This document shows positions 7,371 through 15,599 of a stretch of 64,000 bases of DNA, one piece after another (position 1 is the first letter of the stretch; each line of letters opens with the position of its first letter). The notes beneath the pieces were generated by a model, which had not been told where the DNA came from, ran no database searches, and was given only the letters and a program-made list of their open reading frames with translations. Source of the DNA: Clostridia bacterium (GTDB lineage: Bacteria > Bacillota > Clostridia > Christensenellales > Aristaeellaceae); assembly GCA_017464305.1 (NCBI GenBank), contig JAFUDS010000007.1, positions 1-64,000 on the forward strand. Direction: 5' to 3'. Made by a program: the position numbers and the translations under genes.

Positions 7371-9806
7371 TTATTGTACTCCCCTGCCCCTCGTTTTACA
7401 ACCCGCTCCAAAAGATTTCAAACTTTTGTCACATTCATCCCGCCGGTAATGGAAGCAATGGTCACAGATGGAATAGGGCCAGTTCCAGGACAGGCGTTTT
7501 CCACACTGGCGGCACTTCCGCCCCGGCAGCTTCTGGGTGGAAAGGACGTGAATAATCCCGGAGGAAATCAGGTCCTTCCGCTGCTGGATGGTCATTAGCA
7601 GGCTCTCCGGCTCCGGCAGGAACCGCCGGGCATAGTTGTAGCATAGGTCGCACAGCCGATAATGCCCCTCCAGCCGGTCCAGCATGGACACGGTGCAGCT
7701 CTCCGGGTCCAGCAGGTCCGGCAGAATCTCCGTCACATCGTAATGCCCGCCGGTGCTCTCCGCGTGATACATATTCTTCCATTCCGCCAGCAGGGTAGGA
7801 TCCTCCTCGTCGAAGGGGATGCACAGAAATTCGTACAGCAGGCGCTTGTCCGTGTTCCGGGTTTCCATCCGGGCCGCCAGGCTCATCATCCGCATGGTGG
7901 ACGCCTTGGAAAAATAGCTTTTGTCCTTCATGCTGATCCATTGGTTCAGGGTTTCCGTCAGGGAAAGGGGCAACCCCAGCAGGGATTCCGGAAAGCGAAT
8001 CACCGCCGTGGTCAGGGGCAGGGCCGGTCTTTCCAGGGCCGCCACCACCGCGGGCTTGAAGCCATAGGCGTTGACATAGCCGATGTCGTACTGGCCGTAT
8101 CGCCCCGCCCGGCCGGCAATCTGCCGAATTTCCGAGTCCGTCAGCTGGCGGGTGATATCCCCGTCGTACTTCTCCCCTTCCATGAACACCACCCGGGCGA
8201 TGGGCAGATTCATGCCCATGGCGATGGCGTCCGTAGTAACGACGATGTCCGTCTCCCCCTGGCGGAAGCGCTCCGCCTGGTTCCGCCGCACGTCCGGCGG
8301 CAGGGCACCGTAAATCAGGGAAACCCGATAGCCCATCTGCTTCAATTCCGCCGCCAGGGCATGGACCCTGGCCTTGGAAAAGACGATGAGGGCGTCCCCC
8401 TTCCGCACTCCAGAGGGAAAATGGAAGCCTCCCTCCTCTACCACCAGGGGCGCCATCCGCTCATGCCGCACGATGGTCATCTCGTCCCCGCAGTCCGCGA
8501 TCATGGCCGTCAGGAGCCTTTCCGCGTCCGGGGAGGCGCAGAGATGAATCTCCTCCGCGCAAAGCCCCAGCACCGCGGCGCTCCAGGCGCCACCCCGGTC
8601 CCGGTCCGAAATCATCTGGCATTCGTCCACTACGGCGATATCGTATTCATCCTCCAGGTCCGCCATCTCGATGGTGGAGGACTGAACCCGGCTGCCGGGC
8701 ACCAGGATGCGTTCCTCCCCTGTCACCAGGGAGCAGGGCACATCCGCCAGGTTCATCCCCTCGAATTGCTCGAAGGCCAGCAGCCGCAGGGGGCCCAGAT
8801 AGATGCCGTGGCTGGCGGTCTGCAGGCGCTGGATGCTTTCCCAGGTCTTGCCGGAATTGGTGGGCCCCAGATGCAGAATGAACCGACGGTGCAGGTTCCG
8901 GGCCAGGGGATACAGATCCTTCATCTCCTCAGGAATCGCCTTCAGCAGCGCCTCCCGCAGGTTTTTCCGGTCGCTCTGGGTTCGCTCCCGCTGCCGCTGC
9001 ATGGCCCGCAGGGTGGGGTTCTGCTTCAGGTGCTTCCGCAGCCGGCCCTGGGGAAAATGGGCCTGCACTGCCCGGAGAATATTCCCCTGGGCGCTTCGAA
9101 TCTGCTCCCGGGTCAGGCTCTCCACGGAGCCCTCCTCCAGGTGCAGCCCACGGCAGTTCTTCAGGGCAGGATAGGCCTCCCAGATTCGCTGCTCCAGGTT
9201 CCGCTCCAGGCTGCCCTCGGGCAAGGCTTCCTCTAAAATCCGCAGGGGCACCCCCTGGCGGAACACGCTTTTCATCAGGCTTTCCGCCACGGAGCCATGG
9301 ATCTCCTCCCGCCGTTGCAGGTGGGTCAGATCCCCCTTGGTCAGATAGACCATCAGATCATGATCCAGATCCCCGGCGATGCGGCCGGCGTTCCGCCGCA
9401 AAAAGTGAATGGGCTGCTGATCCTGCAGGCATTTCCGGGCCTGCCTGGCCTCCCGCAGGGGGCGATGAATCCGGGTCACGGATTTCAGGAAGGGCAGCTC
9501 CACCGGATGTCCGCTCTTCAGCTCCGTCTGAATCAGGGGCCGCAGCCGACGGTATTCCGCCTCATAGTCCTCCGGGAAATCCCCCTGCACCAGGGTCTGG
9601 TAAACCCTGTCCTTCTTTCGCGTCTGGTTCAGCGCGTTCTGAAAAGCCCGGCTCTGCAAATATTCCGCCTTCTCGCCGGGCTTCATGCTGCGGGTAATGA
9701 CCTCCGCCTTTTTCAGCGTCCGCTGATAAATGTCCCGCTCCATCTCCCGCAGGATGCCCTGCTGATAGGCTTCGCGGCTGCGCTGTTCCAGTTCCTGCTC
9801 GTTCAA
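7371..9806 (-). CDS. SUV3-like DExH RNA helicase with C-terminal zinc ribbon
   Basis: This superfamily 2 RNA helicase resembles the SUV3 family (mitochondrial degradosome helicase). The TTG start at 9804-9806 is chosen because AGGAGG lies six bases upstream. The longer open frame upstream runs through repeat DNA. The product is 811 residues. The first 300 residues are helical and unlike known domains. The helicase core has motif I GPTNSGKT (about 313-320), a DECQM Walker B (about 392, compare DEIQM in SUV3), a TTDAIAMGMNLP segment and motif VI QIAGRAGRYG (about 559). The C-terminus has a CRQC...CDHC zinc-binding pair (about 765-785). It could unwind structured or RNA-DNA duplexes, perhaps with a 3'-exonuclease. 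No nuclease gene is adjacent. Palindromic elements lie on both sides. Confidence 0.85.
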   Translation of the reverse strand: MNEQELEQRSREAYQQGILREMERDIYQRTLKKAEVITRSMKPGEKAEYLQSRAFQNALNQTRKKDRVYQTLVQGDFPEDYEAEYRRLRPLIQTELKSGHPVELPFLKSVTRIHRPLREARQARKCLQDQQPIHFLRRNAGRIAGDLDHDLMVYLTKGDLTHLQRREEIHGSVAESLMKSVFRQGVPLRILEEALPEGSLERNLEQRIWEAYPALKNCRGLHLEEGSVESLTREQIRSAQGNILRAVQAHFPQGRLRKHLKQNPTLRAMQRQRERTQSDRKNLREALLKAIPEEMKDLYPLARNLHRRFILHLGPTNSGKTWESIQRLQTASHGIYLGPLRLLAFEQFEGMNLADVPCSLVTGEERILVPGSRVQSSTIEMADLEDEYDIAVVDECQMISDRDRGGAWSAAVLGLCAEEIHLCASPDAERLLTAMIADCGDEMTIVRHERMAPLVVEEGGFHFPSGVRKGDALIVFSKARVHALAAELKQMGYRVSLIYGALPPDVRRNQAERFRQGETDIVVTTDAIAMGMNLPIARVVFMEGEKYDGDITRQLTDSEIRQIAGRAGRYGQYDIGYVNAYGFKPAVVAALERPALPLTTAVIRFPESLLGLPLSLTETLNQWISMKDKSYFSKASTMRMMSLAARMETRNTDKRLLYEFLCIPFDEEDPTLLAEWKNMYHAESTGGHYDVTEILPDLLDPESCTVSMLDRLEGHYRLCDLCYNYARRFLPEPESLLMTIQQRKDLISSGIIHVLSTQKLPGRKCRQCGKRLSWNWPYSICDHCFHYRRDECDKSLKSFGAGCKTRGRGVQ
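7373..7401 (-). promoter_or_regulatory. Promoter of the small secreted protein gene
   Basis: On the minus strand TTGTAA (7396-7401) and TACAAT (7373-7378) are 17 bases apart. It lies inside the last codons of the helicase gene, 50 bases upstream of the start at 7323. Confidence 0.6.
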
Positions 9807-9877
9807 AATGCTCCTCCTCGCGCGCGAGGCGGCTCCCCGCGCTGCGGATAGTCTACCACAGAACTGGCCCATATTTC

Positions 9878-10068
9878 AATGCGAAGGGATGTTTCACTCA
9901 GGGGCCCATGGACGTCTGGAACGGGCGAACCTCTGGCGACCGCCAGTGGCGGAAATTTCGCCAGAGGTGAGGTCAACCGAAAGGAAGCGAGCTCCCCTGT
10001 GGGGAGTTGCGACCATTGAGGTTGCGGATAGAGAGCGTGCCCCGGAGGGGAACTCCCTCGCGCATAAT
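9878..10068. repeat. Palindromic MITE-like element, copy 2 (about 190 bp)
   Basis: It shares its left 36 bases (AATGCGAAGGGATG..., up to TGGA) and right about 40 bases (GAGAGCGTGCCCCGGAGG..., up to CGCAT) almost identically with the element at 6794-6943. The core differs. It contains its own hairpins, CCTCTGGCGA...TCGCCAGAGG and CTCCCC-TGT-GGGGAG. Both copies also share GACGTCTGGAACGG-like text, but in different positions. It lies between the helicase gene and the lone winged-helix gene. Confidence 0.75.
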
Positions 10069-10077
10069 AAAGTACAG

Positions 10078-10097
10078 AACCCGGCTTTCGCCGGGCT
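10078..10097 (-). terminator. Hairpin after the winged-helix gene
   Basis: A stem AGCCCGG-CGAAAG-CCGGGTT lies just after the last gene of the gntR operon on the minus strand, followed by a loose T-rich stretch (TTCTGTACTTTATT). It is probably the operon terminator. The run of T is poor. Confidence 0.5.
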
Positions 10098-10104
10098 CCG
10101 TCTT

Positions 10105-10362
10105 TTATACCGTCAGTACATATCCCTTTCCATAGATGGTCTGGATGGCGCCGAATCCAATCTTCGCCCGCAGCCGGCGGATGCACATATCCACCGACCG
10201 GGTGTCCGCCCCCCGGGGAAATCCCCATACATTCCGCAGCAGCGCCTCCCGGGAAACTACCCTCCCCCGTTGGGTCCGCATGCATTCATACAATTCATAC
10301 TCCGTCCGGGTCAGCCGGCAGTCCTTTCCATTGACCCGAATCTGCCGTTCCTCCGACTTCAT
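10105..10362 (-). CDS. Lone OmpR/PhoB-type winged-helix DNA-binding domain
   Basis: This 85-residue protein consists only of the OmpR/PhoB C-terminal effector domain (LTRTEYELYECMRTQRGRVV, then R-S-V-D-x2-I-x-R-L-R-x-K-I and a terminal Y-G-K-G-Y). The receiver domain is absent. The start at 10360-10362 has GGAGGAG seven bases upstream. The longer in-frame start lacks such a site. It is the last gene of the gntR-ABC operon, 29 bases after the permease, and so probably acts as a phosphorylation-independent regulator. It could be a decayed response regulator, but the domain is intact and well translated. Confidence 0.8.
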   Translation of the reverse strand: MKSEERQIRVNGKDCRLTRTEYELYECMRTQRGRVVSREALLRNVWGFPRGADTRSVDMCIRRLRAKIGFGAIQTIYGKGYVLTV

Positions 10363-10391
10363 GCTCGCTCCTCCTCTCCTGTGGGATGTTT

Positions 10392-12485
10392 TTATTCCTT
10401 CACATAGGTGTACGTACTTCCCCAAACGTTATCATATTCCGGCAGATGGCTGATCACCTCCGGATCCTCCAGATCCAGCTCCAGCGTACCGTAGCCCACC
10501 TGGTCCTGCAGATTGCTCAGGGAATAGACCCGAACCTGATATCTTCGATCCCTGGGCCGATAGAAGATTTCCTCCTCGCATCTGTCCACATGGCTCATCC
10601 ATTCCAGAACCTGGTTTTCGTCCTCCGCCATCTGGTAGGACTTCAGCTCCCATTTGGTATCCTTCTCCTCAAATTCGCACAGGAAAACCCGCAGGTTCTC
10701 GCTTTTCGCGAATCCACCCCGGACGTAATCCAGCCACTTTTCCTTCTCCTCCCCCAGGATCAAGTCCAGCAGGTGCTGATCCCCGGCAGTAACGTTGTAT
10801 CCGCTGTAATCATAGCGATAGGTGCCGGTTTCTTCGTCCATCCCCTCCATGTATAGATTCAGCAGCGTAGGCTCCTGCAGGGTGTCGAAGGTGCGGGCCT
10901 GCAGATCCTGCCGCAGGGCTTCCCGAACCTCCTTCACGTTCAGGTAAGAAAACCGGTCATTGCTGCGGAAAAAGCCGAAGGTTGCCATGAATTCCTGGGT
11001 ATCCAGCCCGTAGGTGGGGATGGAACCGTAGCAATAAGCATTCCCTACCTGGGGGATTTCCTCGCTCCGCTGCTGAGAATATTTTTCCGCCATGATCCGC
11101 AGCTCGGGCAGCACCGCCTCCTGATCCACCGGATACATATACTGCCGGTGCACCTCCCGGCCCTGTTGATCCTCAAAGATCACCTCCACGGACCGGTGCA
11201 GGGATTGCTGGAAGGGGTACTTTTCCTTATCCGCCAGCAGCTCCTGGCGCATCTGCCCGATCCACCCCAAGGTGGCCTCCAGGCTCTCCGGATCCTCAAA
11301 GCGCATTTCCCGCTGGGATTCATGCCCGGGCCAAACCCGCACCCGGGCCAGCTGATCCGCTGTCGGCGCGTAGCGGTCGAATCCGGTGATGTCCATCCGC
11401 AGCCCCAGCAGGGCCAAGATCATGACCAGGGTCGCCGCCGCCGGGATTTTCCATTGCTTCCAATGGAGGCCAATCCGCTGATCCAGCAGCATCCGAGCCA
11501 ACAGGCTCAGGGCCAGGGCGCCTAAAATCAGCCCCAAATACAGGATGATCTCCCGGCCCAAGTACAGCACCAGCGCCAGGGCGCCGGCGGTTCCGCCCAG
11601 CACGGCCGCCCAGGCTACCAGGAGGGGCTCCAGCTTTTTCTGGATCAGGGTATGCCCCGCATGCTCCGGCCGGCCCTTGCGATAGGCCAGGAAGGCCAGG
11701 GCCAGGAAAATCACCGCAGCCACGAGCCCCGGCCAGGGGCCGTAATCCCCCGGCTGATAGAAGCTCTTATACAGGCTGTAAATCGGGGAAAAGACCAGCA
11801 TGGATCGAATCGCCTGATCCACGAACAGGGAATGAAGATAGGTGGCGGCGAAGCGAATCCAGATCATCAAGGCCACTTCCACCGACCCGGCCATCAGCAG
11901 GCTTCCCAGGGCCGCGGACCAAATGGTGCCGAACAGGGTGGCGCTCAGGGTCCCCAATGCAAAGCCGTACAGATTGATCAGCAGGCTCAGCCCCGCCCGG
12001 CGCAGATAGGCCGTCAGGCTGAAATATTCCCCCAGGCCCTTGACCCATACCGCCAGGGGATTGATGGCCATGCAAAGCACCATGGGCGCCACGCACCAGA
12101 CCCCATAGACCCCCAGCCGCAGCAGGAAGCTCTTCCCCCGGGTCATGGGCAGGCTGGCAATCATCATCCCCTGCTTCCGGGAAAACAGATGGCGGAACAG
12201 CACCATAGCCGCCACATATCCCATGCCGCCAAAGAGCAGGCACAGCACCTCCAGGTTCAGGGGAGAATAGATAAAGTCCTGGCTCAGCTGCCGGGTGTAA
12301 TACTCCCTCTGCACCTGCTCCATCGGCTCCGTCATCCGAGAGAGCGTCTGGGAGGTGGAAAGAATCCGCATCATTCCCTGCATGGGGAACAGGGCGAAGC
12401 AAATCACCGTTACCACCACGAACAGGAAGAAATATCTTTTCAGCATCCACCGGAAGGGGGACGCCTGTGTGTTCTTATTGCGCAT
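10392..12485 (-). CDS. ABC-2-type permease of a GntR-controlled transporter
   Basis: The 697-residue membrane protein starts with a cytoplasmic segment and a helix (YFFLFVVVTVICFALFPM, about 18-35). Further hydrophobic segments lie between about residues 60 and 370. A soluble domain of about 330 residues with no obvious homology follows. It overlaps the upstream ATPase gene by 11 bases, so the two are translationally coupled and form one exporter. The organisation (GntR, ATPase, large permease) resembles YtrABC-type systems that respond to cell-wall stress. The cargo is not evident. The large C-terminal soluble part is unusual for simple ABC-2 permeases. Confidence 0.75.
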   Translation of the reverse strand: MRNKNTQASPFRWMLKRYFFLFVVVTVICFALFPMQGMMRILSTSQTLSRMTEPMEQVQREYYTRQLSQDFIYSPLNLEVLCLLFGGMGYVAAMVLFRHLFSRKQGMMIASLPMTRGKSFLLRLGVYGVWCVAPMVLCMAINPLAVWVKGLGEYFSLTAYLRRAGLSLLINLYGFALGTLSATLFGTIWSAALGSLLMAGSVEVALMIWIRFAATYLHSLFVDQAIRSMLVFSPIYSLYKSFYQPGDYGPWPGLVAAVIFLALAFLAYRKGRPEHAGHTLIQKKLEPLLVAWAAVLGGTAGALALVLYLGREIILYLGLILGALALSLLARMLLDQRIGLHWKQWKIPAAATLVMILALLGLRMDITGFDRYAPTADQLARVRVWPGHESQREMRFEDPESLEATLGWIGQMRQELLADKEKYPFQQSLHRSVEVIFEDQQGREVHRQYMYPVDQEAVLPELRIMAEKYSQQRSEEIPQVGNAYCYGSIPTYGLDTQEFMATFGFFRSNDRFSYLNVKEVREALRQDLQARTFDTLQEPTLLNLYMEGMDEETGTYRYDYSGYNVTAGDQHLLDLILGEEKEKWLDYVRGGFAKSENLRVFLCEFEEKDTKWELKSYQMAEDENQVLEWMSHVDRCEEEIFYRPRDRRYQVRVYSLSNLQDQVGYGTLELDLEDPEVISHLPEYDNVWGSTYTYVKE

Positions 12486-13359
12486 ATCCCTGTTCCTCCA
12501 TTTCCAGAATGAATACCTCCTCCAGCGTCAGGGGAAGAGCCTCGCAGAATTCCGGCCCAAAGGTAGCAATCTTCCGCAGGGCCGTTTCCTGGTCCCCCCG
12601 CAGGGTCACGACGCACAGCCGCCCCTGCCGCTGGCTCCGCAGGGGATGCAGCGCCTGCAGTTCCTCCTCCGGGATGGGCTCCGCCGTGGCGAACTGGACC
12701 CGGAAAATGCCGCTGACCACGGATTCCATGTCCCCCACGGTGGTCAGCCGGCCCTGATGCAGGAAGCCCACGCTGTCGCAGATGTCCTCCATCTCCTGCT
12801 GGTTATGCCCCGCCAGGATGGTCATCATCCCCCGATCCCAGGTTTCCTCGCTGATGGTCTTTCGAAAGGCCTCCCGCATCACCGGGTCCAACCCGTCGAA
12901 GGTCTCGTCGCACAGAAGGGCCTGAGGCCGTCGGGCCAGGGCCAGGCAGACCTGCACCCGCTTCTGGGTGCCCTTGGAAAAGCCGCTGATCTTCTCTTCC
13001 ATGGGCAGATCGAACCGCTTGCACAGCTCCTTCAGCCGCTCCGGGTCATGGGTGGGGTACCAGGCCCGCTGGAAGGCCCCCATCTCCTGGATGGAGGCGG
13101 CATGCAGGAAGGTGGGGTCGTCGCTCAGATAGCATATTTCCGCCTTCGCCGCCGGGTTTTCGAACACCCTTTGCTCCCCCAGGTATACCTCTCCCCGGTC
13201 CGCCTGTAAGATGCCGGAGATAATCCGCAGCAAGGTGGATTTCCCCGCGCCGTTGGTTCCCAACAGTCCGAAGATATGCCCACCCTCCAGCTCCAGGCTG
13301 ATCCCTTCCAGCACCTGCCTTCCGCCGAAGCTCTTGTCAATCTCCACCGTTTTCAGCAT
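12475..13359 (-). CDS. ABC transporter ATP-binding protein (YtrB-like)
   Basis: This 294-residue ATPase powers the permease encoded directly downstream. It has Walker A GTNGAGKST (about 34-42), a signature region FSKGTQKRVQV in place of canonical LSGGQ, Walker B ALLCDETFDGLDP and a switch His in AGHNQQEME. The Walker B reads CDET, not DEP, a variation seen in the YtrB/YxlF-like group. The start at 13359 is preceded by GGGAG. The gene lies 143 bases after gntR in the same direction. Confidence 0.88.
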   Translation of the reverse strand: MLKTVEIDKSFGGRQVLEGISLELEGGHIFGLLGTNGAGKSTLLRIISGILQADRGEVYLGEQRVFENPAAKAEICYLSDDPTFLHAASIQEMGAFQRAWYPTHDPERLKELCKRFDLPMEEKISGFSKGTQKRVQVCLALARRPQALLCDETFDGLDPVMREAFRKTISEETWDRGMMTILAGHNQQEMEDICDSVGFLHQGRLTTVGDMESVVSGIFRVQFATAEPIPEEELQALHPLRSQRQGRLCVVTLRGDQETALRKIATFGPEFCEALPLTLEEVFILEMEEQGYAQ

Positions 13360-13502
13360 GGGTATTGCTCCCTTCTACAATCCTTCGTTTTCCTTGAAAA
13401 GCGGCTTCCTTCATATCCCGTCCGAAACGGTCCGCCTTTGCCGCCTGCCTCCAAGGTTTTCCCGTCCTCCATCTAATAGACTCATTTCAGACGGAAAATG
13501 TT

Positions 13503-13868
13503 TCATTCCTGAAAAATCTCCTGGGTCAAGCCTTCTACCCGCTCCCGGGAAATTCCCATCTCCTTCGCCTTCCGAATCTCCTTCTCCAGCAGCGCCATCT
13601 GGCTGTCCTGCTGCTTCTGGCGCTGTTCCCCCGTGGCCGGGGTCACGAAGCTCCCCCGCCCCGGCTGGGAATAGATCAACCCCTCCTGCTCCATCTCCCG
13701 GTAGGCCTTCTGAATCGTGTTGGGATTGATGCCCAATTCCCCGCTCAGCTTGCGAACCGAGGGCAGCGGCTCCTCCGGCGCCAGAAACCCCATGGTGATT
13801 TGCCACCGCAGCTGATCCCGCAGCTGCTCATAGATGGGCGCCTTGCTCCGCGGATCGATCACAAACAA
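13503..13868 (-). CDS. GntR-family regulator, YtrA subfamily
   Basis: This 121-residue regulator has only a winged helix-turn-helix (PIYEQLRDQLRWQITMGFL through LPSVRKLSGELGINPNTIQKAYREMEQEG) and a short C-terminal helix for dimerisation, the layout of YtrA. The start is taken as TTG at 13866-13868. AAGGAG lies nine bases upstream and the family begins at this point (M-x-x-I-D-P-R-S-x-x-P-I-Y). An ATG 54 bases earlier is possible but would add an atypical tail. It is the first gene of a four-gene operon with an ABC ATPase, a permease and a lone winged-helix protein. YtrA-type regulators usually repress their own operon. Confidence 0.88.
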   Translation of the reverse strand: MFVIDPRSKAPIYEQLRDQLRWQITMGFLAPEEPLPSVRKLSGELGINPNTIQKAYREMEQEGLIYSQPGRGSFVTPATGEQRQKQQDSQMALLEKEIRKAKEMGISRERVEGLTQEIFQE

Positions 13869-13973
13869 GGTCCATCGCTCCTTTCCCCTACGTCCTGTCT
13901 CATACTCCCGCATACCAACCACGCGCGTCGTTCACTTTCGTCTCAACTGCACTATCACAATTAGTACACTTTC

Positions 13974-14002
13974 ATCATACACTCCCTATCCCCGCCTGTC
14001 AA
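13974..14002 (-). promoter_or_regulatory. Promoter of the gntR-ABC operon with operator-like dyad
   Basis: On the minus strand TTGACA (13997-14002), 17 bases, TATGAT (13974-13979) is a strong promoter about 105 bases upstream of the chosen start. Immediately downstream of it an imperfect dyad, GTGTACTAATTGTGATAGTGC (13950-13970), is placed where a YtrA-type repressor would bind. Confidence 0.75.
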
Positions 14003-14264
14003 CCCCGGAGACAAACTGTTACAATTGCGAATTCAATTTTCAACCCCTTGTAGCACAAGGAAAGTTCAATAAATTCAACATATTCCGGTTGATTCAGTCT
14101 CCGTAGGTCTTCCCCGTGTATAACACAAATACAACACAGCTTTTCTAAACGTGTATAGCAGGGGTAACAGCTTCACAAAGGAAGTTGTTTCTTGCATCAT
14201 AAATCTATTGTTCACCCTTTCCAGGGTAGGGAATTCGGTTCCTTGCCTTGTCGGTGACACATTG
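14003..14264. other. AT-rich intergenic stretch, nothing recognised
   Basis: This stretch is clearly richer in A and T than the flanking genes. I see no supported gene, RNA or repeat. Short open frames are present but have no ribosome binding site and no recognisable sequence. It separates the gntR promoter from the prophage relics. Confidence 0.5.
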
Positions 14265-14405
14265 CTAGTTTTGTACGCCAGTCCCGGCCAGATGGAAGGT
14301 GGACTCGGCTTCCTTGATCTGCTGGTTGATGGTGCGCATATTGCGCGAGAAATTGCTGGAGTCCAGCGACAGCGCGACTACCAATTCACGCAGGGTTTCA
14401 GCCAT
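14265..14405 (-). pseudogene. Phage tail tape-measure protein, N-terminal relic
   Basis: A 46-codon frame starts at ATG (14403-14405) behind AAGAAGGTGAA. It encodes the typical N-terminus of clostridial phage tape-measure proteins (MAETLRELVVALSLDSSNF, then RNMRTINQQIKEAESTFHLA) and stops after GVQN at TAG. Full tape-measure proteins have many hundreds of residues, so this is a truncated remnant. It lies on the same strand and downstream of tail-chaperone relics, the normal tail gene order, but with about 520 bases and an opposite-strand gene in between. Confidence 0.8.
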
Positions 14406-14515
14406 GAATGTTCACCTTCTTTTTCGATATGGGCAGGATTATAAATGGCATCTGGAGAAATAGAGCGTTAGGTGTGAAATAGTTCACGCCAGAAACACTA
14501 ATGGAGAGGTGTTGA

Positions 14516-14920
14516 ATGATGCCCAAGAAATTGATTTCATTATTAACGTTAATCATAATGCTCGTTGTAATGGGAACAAGCACGGCTTTCGCAGTTCAGG
14601 ACAGCAGCCCTGTTTCTCCAGTTATCTACTTGCCAAATTTGGGGAGCGGAGAATGGATAACTAAGGATGAAAATCTGCCTGTGCGGATCGAAACAAAGGA
14701 TTTTACAATCAACGAGAGCAATCCATCAGAAAAGGTGTATGTTTTTCAGCTTTACGGAGAGTCTCCTGGTAAATGCTTTATTCATGCGGATTTAATTCGT
14801 CATGAAGAAGCTGTTTTCTACATTGATGCAGAAATATTGGTTGATGAAAATCTCAATGTTCTAATTGTTCATGTCGAGGCTGTTCCAGTTAATAGCATGA
14901 ACAAAGAAGATGAAGAATAA
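14516..14920 (+). CDS. Small predicted secreted protein, function unknown
   Basis: The 134-residue product has a signal peptide (KKLISLLTLIIMLVVMGTSTAFA, cleavage near residue 27) and a mature part of about 108 residues with alternating beta-like segments (VYVFQLYGES, AVFYIDAEILVDENLNVLIVHVEAV). The start at 14516 follows GGAGAGG. It is on the opposite strand inside a decayed phage tail module and ends five bases from the end of the tail-chaperone relic. Its base composition is visibly lower in GC than the core genes, so it is likely a recent insertion or phage-borne cargo gene. I cannot assign a family. Confidence 0.7.
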   Translation: MMPKKLISLLTLIIMLVVMGTSTAFAVQDSSPVSPVIYLPNLGSGEWITKDENLPVRIETKDFTINESNPSEKVYVFQLYGESPGKCFIHADLIRHEEAVFYIDAEILVDENLNVLIVHVEAVPVNSMNKEDEE

Positions 14921-14925
14921 TCAGC

Positions 14926-15551
14926 TTATGGCTTTATCCCCGGCCAGACTTCATCAATGAAGCGCTGCCGGGGCTTTTTCTTTTCCTGCTCCCTGGTTGC
15001 ATCCCATGCCCGCAGGCGCAGGAAGCCCAGCATGTCCATTTCGTCAATTTCCATCATGCGCCAGCCATTCTTCATCAGTTCGTTGTAGGTGGAATAGATG
15101 TATTCCGGCAGGGACAGGCTTCATGCGGAATCGTCACTTCCGGATTCTCCGCCTCCGCCAGAATCTGCTCCGCTTCCTGCACCGCCGGAATCGTAGGGAA
15201 AGTGTCCAGCACCTCCGTGGTCTGGGTCTGCACGGCCATCAGGGCCAGCGCGATGTCATGCATCAGGCGATCGGCGGGATAGTTGTCATAGACCTCATCC
15301 GGGGTAAACTGGTTACCAAACAGGATGCAGAACCACTTCACCATGGTGTCCAGGGCGTCAGTCACGGTCAGCTGCTCTTGGGAGACGTCCTTGCCCTCAG
15401 TCGCGTCCTGGGACAGGCGCACCAGCCTGCCGTACATTTTAGAAGCAGGCTCCATTTCGCGCAGGGCTCTGCCGGAAACGAAGTCCACGGTATATTTCTT
15501 TTCACCGAGTGTACAGGTGATCATATCTGCTTCATCGTGCCCTCCGCTCAT
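14926..15551 (-). pseudogene. Phage tail assembly chaperone pair (gpG/gpT-like), decayed
   Basis: Two overlapping frames are seen. The first (15075-15551) encodes YTVDFVSGRALREMEPASK, then LTVTDALDTMVKWFCILFGNQFTPDEVY, typical of siphophage tail chaperones. The second, in the -1 frame (14926-15117), continues as LSLPEYIYSTYNELMKNGW and ends RFIDEVWPGIKP. In living phages the two are joined by programmed -1 frameshifting. Here the overlap around 15115-15125 shows no classical XXXYYYZ slippery heptamer. The 5' end also looks damaged, because a good GGAGGG site precedes an ATG that is out of frame with the protein. The next tail gene survives only as the tape-measure relic at 14265-14405. Confidence 0.75.
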
Positions 15552-15599
15552 CTTGGAAAACTGGAATTTATTCGTCTATTTTTAAAATATATGAAGCGA

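Noticed and set aside
9807-9872. Upstream extension of the SUV3-like helicase to an ATG at 9872
   Set aside because: The extra residues (MGQFCGRLSAARGAASRARRS) are low-complexity and the ATG has no ribosome binding site. AGGAGG six bases before TTG at 9806 explains the start better.
14075-14260. A 61-codon open frame in the AT-rich gap after the gntR operon
   Set aside because: There is no ribosome binding site, no recognisable sequence and no conservation evidence. Such short frames are expected by chance.
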